Assembly: GCA_036897625.1 (NCBI GenBank)
Contig: JAYMTA010000957.1
Span: 1-22,772 of the forward strand
Source: Pelargonium cotyledonis
Lineage: Eukaryota > Streptophyta > Magnoliopsida > Geraniales > Geraniaceae
Length of the DNA: 22,772 nucleotides
Direction: 5' to 3'
Position 1 is the first letter of the stretch; each line of letters begins with the position of its first letter. Below are positions 9,355 to 18,228 of the stretch, piece by piece. The notes below the pieces were generated by a model, which had not been told where the DNA came from, made no database searches, and was given only the letters and a program-made list of their open reading frames with translations. The position numbers were made by a program, and so were the translations under genes.

Positions 9355-10329
9355 ATCAGTCTTGCCTCCGAGGTTCGCCGCATGATGTGCCTACGTGTTC
9401 AATTTTTAGTCACATATAGGTTGTCCTTCTTAGACCGGCAACAACTTTTTTTTAACCATAAGTTTCTAATTGGTGTATGGACGATACAAATGAGAACGAT
9501 TGTAAAAAAAGAAAAAAAGATATGACGACTTTGAAAATAGTAGTTTGATTGGAGCTATTGGATCAGCCCTTCAAGTTTGCTATCACATTGTAATATCATA
9601 TGGCACACCTTGTGGTAGTGAGGGACGGCTCACATAGCCCGGTCGCTTAGAGTTTCAAGTGCAATCATTGTCATTTATTAGTGATTTTCAAATTGTATGG
9701 AGGATTGCAATGCATTCCACTTGATTATTGAGATTGTTAAAGAGAATATCTATGTCATCAATTTAACTATTCAAATGTTTCAGTTTTTATGACTCAATTT
9801 AGTAGGAGTGGTGGATCCGTTGAAGATTGTGAGGGTAACTGACCCCACAATTTGAAGGAAAATTTTTTTTCTTTAGTTATATTTTGTTAAGAATATACAT
9901 AATATACTTAATTGACCTCACATTTTAAAATAATTACACAAAAAAAATAATAATAAAATTGACCCCTATCTTAAAATTTCTGGGTCCGACATAGTTTAGT
10001 AGTGTCAAATTTTTAACTAGTTTTTTGACCCCTAATTTTTTACTTTTTTTTAATCACTCGCTTTATAGTAAGAGATTGTTCATTTTTTTTCGCTATTGAA
10101 ATAAACGTAAATGTCGGTAATAAACGTTGACATATAAACGCAAGGCATCTTCGTATTTTTATTGTCGTTTTAGATTCATTCCATATATTAACTAAGTAGT
10201 TGATGCAAGCCAGACACGTCATGTACTTGTAATTTAAATCGTGTGGCTCACATTGAGACACGGAGCACAGTGACAAATCAGTGGCACATCACATGGTCCG
10301 ATTTGACTTGATGCCTCAAATCAAGAATG

Positions 10330-10700
10330 TTTGTTTCACGTAAATAACACGTTTTATTAGAGCTCGTGAGTATCGTCTTCGTGTCGTGCTAAAAATTACG
10401 TGTTATAATTCAGTACAATACGATTACGAACACAAACATGATAGCTGAATGGATCTTGTTAACACGTCACGATAGAACCAACACATTTGACATGACATGA
10501 CACGACCCGAGACCCAACATATTTGACACGTTATTATGATTAATTTACAATCATATTTTTAATTGTACGTGTCGGACGTGTCGTACATGTCCCAACACGA
10601 CTAACTAACGTTATGTGCGTGCTTTGAAGGTACAAAATAATTGAAACACATTAAATATTTCATGTCATGTATAGTGTTACGACACAAATGTGTGGATCAA
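10330..10700. repeat. ACACG/CGTGT-rich decayed dispersed repeat
   Basis: Dense occurrences of ACACG, CACGA and CGTGTCG (for example AACACGTCACGA, GACATGACACGACCCGAGAC, GTACGTGTCGGACGTGTCG). This composition is typical of widespread decayed non-coding repeats in plant genomes. A similar stretch lies near 21580-21830. I cannot define the ends or the family. Confidence 0.35.
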
Positions 10701-10761
10701 ATTTCGTATCTAAACTATCAGATTATTTTTCAAATAAAAACACTACAATCATAAATTCCCG

Positions 10762-10782
10762 TTTTTTTTTTTTTTTTTTTTT
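10762..10782. repeat. T21 homopolymer
   Basis: Twenty-one consecutive T in non-coding DNA. On the minus strand it is a poly(A) tract, which could be the tail of an old retroposed sequence, but no recognisable body is seen beside it. Confidence 0.85.
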
Positions 10783-11907
10783 GTGAAATTAAGGTCAAAA
10801 GAAGATCTGAAAATGACGATCAAGAAGTTGCAAATTTGAGCACTATTTTGTGAAGCATTTTTTTCAAAAGGAAACAAAAGTTGGAGACGCAATTATTCTC
10901 TTCAAGGTTCTCATTCACCATACATGTCTTCTTTGTCGTTTTGTGATATTTTTAACATATGGTATGTTTTTATGTTTAAGAGTGTGACACTTCCATTTTA
11001 TGTATAAAATGAACGTGTACGTTTTAGTATCTTAATACGTGTTAAATGTATTTGACACGTGTTGCGAAAAAAATGACTATTGTTGTTATTGAAAGTTTGA
11101 AAATTGTATGAGAGTGATATATATATTAATGTTACGTATCCAATGGTTATGAATTTTAATCGCAAATTTGTTTAAAGTGCACCAATCAAATTTCAGCTCG
11201 TTCCGAGCACGAAGCCATGCGGCCTCAACTAATTTTTCTTCTTCTACTATTGCTAGTACTTTTGTCTAAAGTCTCTCTTCTACTACTTCCCTCTACTTCC
11301 ACTTGTATCAATTTTTAAAACATAAAAAAAATCAATTTTTTTTTATGTTTTATATATATGAGCTTAGGTTAGAGTTTTGTAGCAATAGAAAGAGATTTAT
11401 GGGCCAAATTAAAGTGGGCCCTTGTTTATGTGTAACGTAGGGAAGGCCTTCTCTTGATCAACCATATGGCCCAACCCAAAATATATTTAGAGAAAATACC
11501 AAAACTAAAATTTTATTTTAACTTCGGTAGATAGAATTGACAATTTGAACTTTAATCCTCCGGCAGCCGAAATCCTATCTTCATTCTAGTAGTTCCGAGT
11601 GGCATAAAACAGACTTGATAAATTTCCGAGTTAGATAGAAAAAATACACACATTTTCTATATATAGATCACGACATGATCCAAAAAATATGACCCTACGA
11701 ATGTATCTAGTTGGGTTAGATTAAGTATTTCCAACCTGATCTAATACCCGAACTGTCAGGACTACACAAAACGAGACACGTGACATAATAATATTAAGCT
11801 AACGGTTCCATTCTCATTTTCATTCCCGAACAACAATTCTAACCCAAACACTAGTTTAAATTTAGAGTCTTTGATATATTTACGTACAAGTAACAAAACA
11901 AGAAAAG

Positions 11908-12234
11908 TTAAGCAATATTCAAGTGTTGTTTCCATGGAAGACATTGGAGGTTGGTGCATGAAGAAGCATCCACAGTTTCTGTGCACTCACCACCAGAGCC
12001 ATCACAGCACTTGCAGAGCAGACCCAGAGTTCCAAAAATCTTGGAATTTCCTACAAAATTAGTAAAAATTCATGCAAAATTAAGCACAACCCAACACCAA
12101 AAAACAGATAAAAAAACAAAAATTCTCTGTTTCTCACTCTGGATTGAAGGAAGTGACCTTGATGTTGCCTCTGAAGCAAGAACCAAAACAAGAACAAGAA
12201 ACAGAGTGTTTTTGGAGTTGCAGAGCAAACCCAT
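11908..12234 (-). CDS. Small secreted cysteine-rich peptide precursor, 79 aa, two exons
   Basis: Exon 1 is 12138-12234 (ATG at 12232-12234) and exon 2 is 11908-12050, ending in TAA. The 87-bp intron has a GTGAGA donor and TTTTGTAG acceptor. The total of 240 bases keeps one frame. The precursor begins MGLLCNSKNTLFLVLVLVLA, a clear signal peptide with a hydrophobic core at residues 11-20. Cleavage is likely soon after, near residues 22-25. After a short linker comes FGTLGLLCKCCDGSGGECTE, and then the last two cysteines and LQCLPWKQH. The mature part has six cysteines spaced C-x-C-C-x6-C-x8-C-x4-C, enough for three disulfides. I do recall similar short plant proteins with CKCCDG and LQCLPWK, but I know of no assigned function. 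A secreted signalling or defence role is inference. The longer plus-strand frame over this locus is a shadow. Confidence 0.82.
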
Positions 12235-12275
12235 TTTCACAAAATTCTTGTTTTCTTCAACAGAGAAGAAGATAG

Positions 12276-12285
12276 TTTATATATA
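12276..12285 (-). promoter_or_regulatory. TATA box of the cysteine-rich peptide gene
   Basis: On the minus strand TATATATAAAC lies 42-51 bp upstream of the ATG at 12234. That predicts a very short leader of about 15-20 bases. Sequence and spacing are those of a strong plant core promoter. Confidence 0.6.
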
Positions 12286-12299
12286 TGTATATTCAAATA

Positions 12300-12915
12300 T
12301 AAGTGAATTTAATAGATATATAATATAGCCACCATAATTATTTATAATTTCATGAAAATGATTGTTAAATTATAATATAGTTTGGAAAAAATTTGGAGGA
12401 AAAAAAAAAGGTGGTGGGGTGGTGGAATTTTCTATTTGATGAGTAGTGTGTTTCTAGAAGAAAATGACACATTTATTATATTCTCACTAATGTTTGTAAT
12501 TTTATATTTGGTTACATACACAAAAATTTTAATTTTCTTTTGACACTTGTGGATTGGATATTTTGAATTGTTGGTTGCTGAAAATGGAGGAATATTTCTA
12601 TGAAATTTCTTTTGAATTTCAATTCATTTGGAATAGAAACTCAACAATTGAACTATATTAGAAGACTAAACTTTCTCTTCTTTTTTTTCCACAACATGAC
12701 TAAACACTAACTACTAAAATATATGTTATCTTTTATTATTATTATTATTATTAAAGCTTTAGTATTTTTATATTGCTTTAAAAATTATTACAAGTTGTTT
12801 CAATAAAAAATTATTAAATATTTGTTGGGTTAGTTATTTTATAAGTTCTATACATGAATCATGACCAAATGTTACAACTTGCAAATCAAGTAATATTTTA
12901 AATCTCAACAACAAA
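12300..12915. other. AT-rich intergenic DNA upstream of the peptide gene
   Basis: Very AT-rich, with a TTATTATTATTATT microsatellite at about 12733-12753. No exon or RNA gene is seen. It would contain the upstream promoter of the gene that starts at 12234. Confidence 0.5.
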
Positions 12916-12920
12916 AATTT

Positions 12921-13066
12921 CCATCCGTCCCAAAATAAGTGTCTTGTTTCTATAATTAAGTTATTATATTATTATTTTTTCATATTACTTTTATTACGGG
13001 TGTAGGTGAGAAAGTGAAAGTAATATTAGAAACACACTAAATTACTCATTTTAGGACGGATATGGC
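12921..13066. mobile_element. Stowaway-like MITE, about 146 bp
   Basis: The left end CCATCCGTCCCAAAATAAGT and the right end, ACTCATTTTAGGACGGATAT, are imperfect inverted repeats: the right end read in reverse starts ATATCCGTCCTAAAATGAGT. TCCGTCCCAAAATAAGTGTC is the hallmark terminal sequence of plant Stowaway (Tc1/mariner-type) MITEs. The internal part is AT-rich and has no ORF. The flanking TA target duplication is not clear, so the outermost bases may be decayed. It would have been moved by a transposase encoded elsewhere. Confidence 0.7.
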
Positions 13067-13135
13067 ATATTTAATTATGTAATAAAATTTTCTAAATAAT
13101 TTTGTGGAAAAAATAAAAGATAATTTAGAAAAAAT

Positions 13136-13140
13136 AAAAA
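13136..13140 (-). terminator. RNA polymerase III terminator of the tRNA gene
   Basis: On the minus strand a run of five T starts directly after the tRNA 3' end, followed by A and a further T run. This is a normal Pol III stop signal. Confidence 0.8.
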
Positions 13141-13222
13141 CGTGAGCGGCAGGATTCGAACCTGCGCGGGCAAAGCCCACATGATTTCTAGTCATGCCCG
13201 ATAACCACTCCGGCACGCTCAC
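13141..13222 (-). tRNA. tRNA-Ser (anticodon AGA)
   Basis: An 82-base gene with no intron. The acceptor stem pairs GTGAGCG with CGCTCAC, followed by discriminator G. The anticodon stem CATGA/TCATG encloses the loop CTAGAAA, giving anticodon AGA (decodes UCU, and UCC/UCA/UCG partly by wobble after A34 to inosine). The long variable arm TGGGCTTTGCCC typical of class II tRNA-Ser is present, as is the B box GGTTCGAATCC. On the minus strand the upstream flank reads GCAAAAGA, with a CAA at -7 to -5 as in plant tRNA genes, and a T run follows the 3' end. All stems appear intact, so this is probably functional. Confidence 0.96.
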
Positions 13223-13229
13223 TCTTTTG

Positions 13230-13851
13230 CTCTTATGTGCAAATATTTTTTAATTGTCTAGAAAAGTTCTAAGCAAACATTCTTATTTGATTAAATGTGG
13301 TTCATGTCTCACAATTATTTGTGTCACTCTAATTTGATTTTTCATTACTTGCATTACTCTAGTTTGATTTGCGACTGTTATTTTGTGTTGAGTTAGTCTA
13401 ATTCATAACATTAGTATCAAATTAGTACGAAGCGACAATTTTTAGTTGACGTATGTCCCTTAATTTTACAATTATGTTCCAAACCGATCTCTTAAGTGAT
13501 TCTAACTTAAAACAAATAAACATGGCTTGAACATCAAGTTGAAACAAAACTCGAATTTGTAAACAAAATGGAACATTTTCCTCTCATTTTTAGCACCTTT
13601 GAATTTACTAAGATAAGGACACACATATCTACAGAAATTGCTCCTGAATTAAACATATACTGTATATACTAATAATCTGTTAATTGAGCACCACCATAGT
13701 GGCATAAACAAGTGAAAACTACTCAGTAACATCCACAATACACAAATCACTATATGAAATTCTCTTTAAAATTTGAGTCAGCTCTCAGTTCCTAGTTCAG
13801 CAAAAGAAACAAGAAAATGGGAATTGGATAGGAGTGTTTATTCTGTCTTCT
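13230..13851. other. Intergenic DNA between the tRNA gene and the PI31 gene
   Basis: AT-rich, with no exon seen. The part close to 13851 is expected to be the 3' untranslated region of the proteasome inhibitor gene. Confidence 0.5.
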
Positions 13852-16800
13852 TCATATGAAGTCCGAGCCGCTCCCGAAGTGCTCCAGATCCGGATGAGTT
13901 CCAGGCCCGGGTCTCCTTGGATTTCTGCAAGGAAGGACACAATCCATCAGTAAAATCATAACCACTGCTGTTATATTAAAGCTTCAAAACGCTGCACCAA
14001 CAGCTTGTTTTGAAACGCGTTGTATATTACACGGAGCTTAGGAAATGTTACGCTCGTTGTTTTTTTAAATGAATCAATTCACATTCAACTCGTTCAACTT
14101 GTTACAACCAATAGCAACGTCCACGGTAAAGGTCTCGATAACAACCCAGGATTCAAGCAATCATGTGTAATGCACTACAGGTAAATTTGTTCCCTTGAAA
14201 AAAGATTTGTACAACTGTAACTGAATTTGAGTCCATCATCTTCTAATATGGAGTACCAATTCATTAATTCGTCAAGAAAAAAACATTAAAAAGTCCAAGT
14301 ACCTGGCAAATCGATTGGGCTCAAAACCAGGAACGCCAGGTGGGCCGTAAGGATCAAAACGAGCACCAGGAGGAACACCCCTGTATCAGTAAATACACAA
14401 AAAATCAGAACCCTGAAAGTGAAAATACGCTTCTGGCATGCTTGTGAGTGTGCGTGCGAACAAGAGTGAGAAAGAGCTCAAGAACTCACGGTTGTCCCCC
14501 AAAGCCAGGCGCTCCTCCAACTCCACCAAACCAACGAGGATCATTAGGTCCTGCTTAGACACAATTATTATTGTTATTATTATCTTCAAATAATGCACTG
14601 TTCTTACTTGTTCCAACTTGGAAAAACTAGAGTACTAATACGAACCTAGAAGCATGCCTCCACCACCAAAATCACCCCTGAAAGAAAATTAGAAAAATCG
14701 TATAAACACAATCCAATGAAGTTAAATAACACAGTAACCATAAGAGCAATATGTTGGGGCAGTAAGGAACCTGGTAGGGTACATTCCGGCACCAGGTCCA
14801 GGATAAAGATCCCCGCCACCAATAGGATTAACAGGAGGAAACACCATTCTGTAAAAAAAGCCAGAGACGAAGGTGAGCCCAGAACTTCACTGACTCGTGT
14901 TGAGCATATAATAAAACAATTAACAGAGACTCAGAGAGTGAACTCAAAAAATGAATCATCTAAATATCTGACAAGACTACAGATTCAAGCATATGATATT
15001 GCCAAATCGAATTAAGATAATATAAGCATAATGGCAAATCCACTCCACATGAAAAAAAAATGGCACAAGCCTTTTGAAGCAAACTTCCAAATTCAAAATT
15101 TGAGAGAGAGTTTAGCTATAGATCGTAGCATCCAGCTACAACCAGATCTAACCTTTTCTTTTCTTTAGAAGGTTAAAAGGTTCGGAATCTTGTATGAGAT
15201 ATGAAAGCCATATTAAGATCATACGTATATGTTTTTGAGTGGCTTCATTTCAATCTAAGCATGTCTACAAAACATAGGACGGAGTCTTTCTAGTTCACAA
15301 CATAGCTAGCAGTACTGATTGCCTAAAGATGTAAAATCGGCTAATGTTATGAATATGATCTTACACCCAATGAAGCTCTTTGAGCCATGCCCTATATAAG
15401 CCTAAGAAACTAGAATGACAGCATGCTTTGGTTTAATTTGTGCATTGTGATTTTCCAAAGTCCAAACTACTAACTTATTAACAAAAACAACTCCAACACC
15501 GATATACTAAAATAAATAAGGAATCAACAGGAGACTCCTGCCACATTTTGTACAAAACCATGGAGAAAGCATTATAATAAAAACCACATTTGCGAACCTG
15601 CATAACAGGAAAAGAGACACGACAATATAGAAAGCAAATATATATGGAGCACAATTAAATCATGTTGAATTCACAAACTTATATAGGTAGAATTACTGAT
15701 TATTTAAGGAGCTAAATAGAGGACAATGAACAAAATCAATACCCCATAGGACGAGATTCAGGGCCTTGAGGGTCTGTAATTCGAATACCAGGCTCGTTTC
15801 TTTCTCTTGATTCTGAACTGCAAGAACACAGTAAAAATTTCAGTGAAAAGCAGGTCATGGGATGAAAACCCTTCTAGTCGGCCTCAAAAGAAAACATCGC
15901 CCACTTGGCAACTTTGGTGTTCACAAAGCAAATGATTTAGTATTCAATATGCTGAAAGTTGATTTCTTGGGCACTAAAACAAAGTGATGCTAATATGGAG
16001 TGCTGGAAAAAAGAAAGATTAAGATCTAAGAAAACAATTACATCGATATACCGACATCTTTCTAATTTCCTCCTCATCTAGGTAACCAAACATATACTAC
16101 AGTACCAACTTACATTTGTCTAAGCTACGTATAAATTCTAGATAGCAAAAGTATTTTCAAATACTAAACCGATGAATGACCGATTCCACATCAAGTTAAA
16201 ACGAAGCAAAAGTGATGATTTGTCTCATAACTTTACTTATGATTTAAACAGTTATCCAATACAAAAAGAAGACCCATGTAGCATTACAAATTCAAAATTT
16301 GCTCACTGTTATGCTGTTGTAGAATCAAAATCAGATTTCATTCAATGACTAAGCACTAAGGAACAATAAGACACCTCCATTGAATTGAGCCTCAAGCATT
16401 TATTTTTATTTTTTTGCTTATTTCTAAATCATCACCATGTGATCAAATAATCACAACCCGATGAAATCCATATTAAACTGCACAAAATATGACTCATAAA
16501 CCAAGTCCAATTACCTTCTAGGATTGATCGAAGAACTTTCTTTTCCAGAACCATCTAACTTGGACAAGATTTCAGCATCCAGACTCTTCACCAGTTTCTC
16601 CAAATTCTTGAAATGCTCGGAGTAGTTTGTAGCAATCTCCTTGTCTCCAACATAGTCCCCAACCCTGGAGCACAATCAAATCAAACCTAATCGCCAGTTG
16701 CAGAAACAGAAATACACAAATTAAACCAAAAATTGAAAACCCACTTGATTTCTGAATGAACCGGCTCGGAACCCCCATCGGCTAGGGCATCAACGATCAA

Positions 16801-17186
16801 AATCTCGTTCATGACGAGACACTTCACCAGAACTTTCTTCGAATTGGGCTTTTCAGGGTTCGAGTAGACAAACGCATACTGGTCCTCCAGTTCGTTCCAC
16901 CGATCGATACCCACTTCGTCTACGCTCGAAAGCAAAAAGACTGAGAGTTCACAGAGTAGAAAAAAGGAAGCGAAATCAACGAGAGAGAAGATGGAAAGCA
17001 AGCATTTTTACCGTCGGAGGAGGAGTAGAGAGCGGTGTCGGAGAAGGCGGGAGGGCCGGTGGCGGAGAGGACGTAGCCGGAGGCGAGAAAGGAGGCGTGG
17101 ACAGCGAAAGCAACCTTGTCGTGGCTGTTCTTGAAGGTGGGTCTCGATGCCCTTATCACCGCCATCACAGATCTCTCGTTCGCCAT
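13852..17186 (-). CDS. PTRE1: Proteasome inhibitor/regulator PI31 (PTRE1-type), 298 aa, nine exons
   Basis: Coding exons: 17012-17186, 16745-16919, 16515-16664, 15743-15817, 14771-14848, 14646-14677, 14490-14550, 14303-14380 and 13852-13924. They total 897 bases in one frame, all with GT-AG introns. PI31 family proteins bind the 20S proteasome and modulate its activity and assembly; the Arabidopsis relative PTRE1 is linked to auxin responses. The N-terminal half (about 1-165) is the folded FP domain, with MAVIRASRPTFKNSHDKVAF, WNELEDQYAFVYSNP, LVKCLVMNEILIVDALADGG and YSEHFKNLEKLVKSLDAEIL. The C-terminal half is Pro/Gly-rich and disordered (GPGAGMYP, GPNDPRWFGG, PPGARFDPYGPPGVPGFEP), ending HPDLEHFGSGSDFI. 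The length is close to what I recall for the plant family. The ending D-F-I is not a strict HbYX motif. A TATA box at 17235-17243 fits this start. Confidence 0.95.
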
Positions 17187-17234
17187 TGTTGATGTCTCTG
17201 TTGCTTGCTCTCTTGGTTTCGCGGCTCTTTCTGG

Positions 17235-17243
17235 ATTTATATA
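17235..17243 (-). promoter_or_regulatory. TATA box of the PI31 gene
   Basis: On the minus strand CCTATATAAATCC lies 49-57 bp upstream of the ATG at 17186, predicting a leader of about 25 bases. It is a textbook core promoter motif at the right distance. Confidence 0.7.
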
Positions 17244-17296
17244 GGAAAAATAAGTTTTTTTATTCGTATAACTAAAACAATTCAGAAGACCAAAAA

Positions 17297-17605
17297 ATTA
17301 TTTCCATAAAAAAAATAACATAGAACAAAGAAAATGCTAAAAAAACAAATTGTTTCCAATAAAAAGTCTAAAATTTTGTTTCCATAAAATAAAGTAAAAC
17401 TTCAAAATTTGTTTTCAAAATAAAAAAGTAAACAATACAAATGCAATTTTCAGAATTTCCTTATAAAACTAAAAATATATTCCATAAAATAATTTTTGAA
17501 CGTGAAAATTGTTTTCCAAATAAAAAGTAATTCTTTATTTTGTCTCAAAATAATTTTAAAATATTTTAAAATAAAAATTTATTATTGTTTCTCAAAATAA
17601 TAATA
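17297..17605. repeat. AT-rich degenerate direct repeats upstream of the PI31 promoter
   Basis: Variants of TTTCCATAAAA / TTTCCAATAAAAAGT recur at about 17301, 17353, 17379, 17412, 17480 and 17512. TCTCAAAATAA variants follow near 17540 and 17588, ending in an AATAATAATAATG microsatellite. The spacing is irregular. The whole stretch is strongly AT-rich and starts about 55 bp upstream of the TATA box. Confidence 0.5.
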
Positions 17606-17759
17606 ATGATAATAATGCAATTTGTTTTTTTCTTCTTGAGTATTTTTATAATTAAACATTATTTTGTGCCAAAACTAAAAATGTAATAACGTGACGCTTT
17701 AATACGCGTTATAAACATGTTTTTTTGTTCAGCTGCTATACTATGTATAGATTTGATTA

Positions 17760-18116
17760 CCGAAAAATGTCATTTTTTGAAAGTTTTTAACTGATTTAGT
17801 CGTTTGTTTTTTGCATTTACGTCGAACGACAATACGAGCAAGTCATGTGTCAATATCAAACCAGTTATGATATTAAAAGTCAACCCACGATACAAATTAT
17901 CAACACATATACAACAAGGATTACATAATTTGACTCAAGTGAAAAGTTGTTCTTTGAAAGCTTTTAGATGAATCAATCGTATGGACAAAAGAACGATGTT
18001 ACGAGCAAGTCATGTGTAGATACCAAACCCGCTATGATATTAAAAGACTAATTCAACTCGTGATCCGAATTCTCAAGACATCTACATTTACAACAAGAAC
18101 TAAACAATTTGGTTCT
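17760..18116. repeat. Diverged tandem duplication, period about 167 bp
   Basis: ACGAGCAAGTCATGTGT followed by a TATGATATTAAAAG segment occurs at 17834 and again at 18001. The upstream parts (AAGTTTTTAACTGATTTAGTCG against AAGCTTTTAGATGAATCAATCG) and the downstream parts (ACAACAAGGATTACATAATTTG against ACAACAAGAACTAAACAATTTG) also match. The pair fills most of the gap between the RopGEF stop codon and the PI31 promoter. No coding frame spans both copies. Confidence 0.75.
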
Positions 18117-18228
18117 CATTTCTCGCCACTCCAAATACACTTTCTACATTCTAAAAGAAAGAGGAAAAAAAACTCACATAGAAGTGCTGGTTTGAAGGTA
18201 CAAAAATATCAGACAAACTTGTTAAGAC

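Larger units (their letters stand above)
8546..11907. other. Long intergenic region with decayed repeat sequence, no gene seen
   Basis: More than 3.3 kb without a defensible exon on either strand. It holds AT-rich DNA, two G-boxes near 9313-9354, a T21 tract at 10762-10782, and an ACACG/CGTGT-rich stretch at about 10330-10700. A stretch at 9826-9995 with GACCCC/GACCTC segments resembles the decayed non-coding ends of plant transposons. Open frames are short and without motif. No terminal repeats or target duplications could be paired by eye, so no element is named. Confidence 0.5.

Noticed and set aside
11951-12328. Plus-strand frame of 125 codons
   Set aside because: It is antisense to the two-exon cysteine-rich peptide gene, whose splice sites, signal peptide and TATA box are consistent.
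16687-17001. Alternative 104-codon frame that includes intron sequence upstream of PI31 exon 2
   Set aside because: Only 16745-16919 is coding; the first part is intron 1, read through with a hydrophobic composition, and the last part is intron 2.
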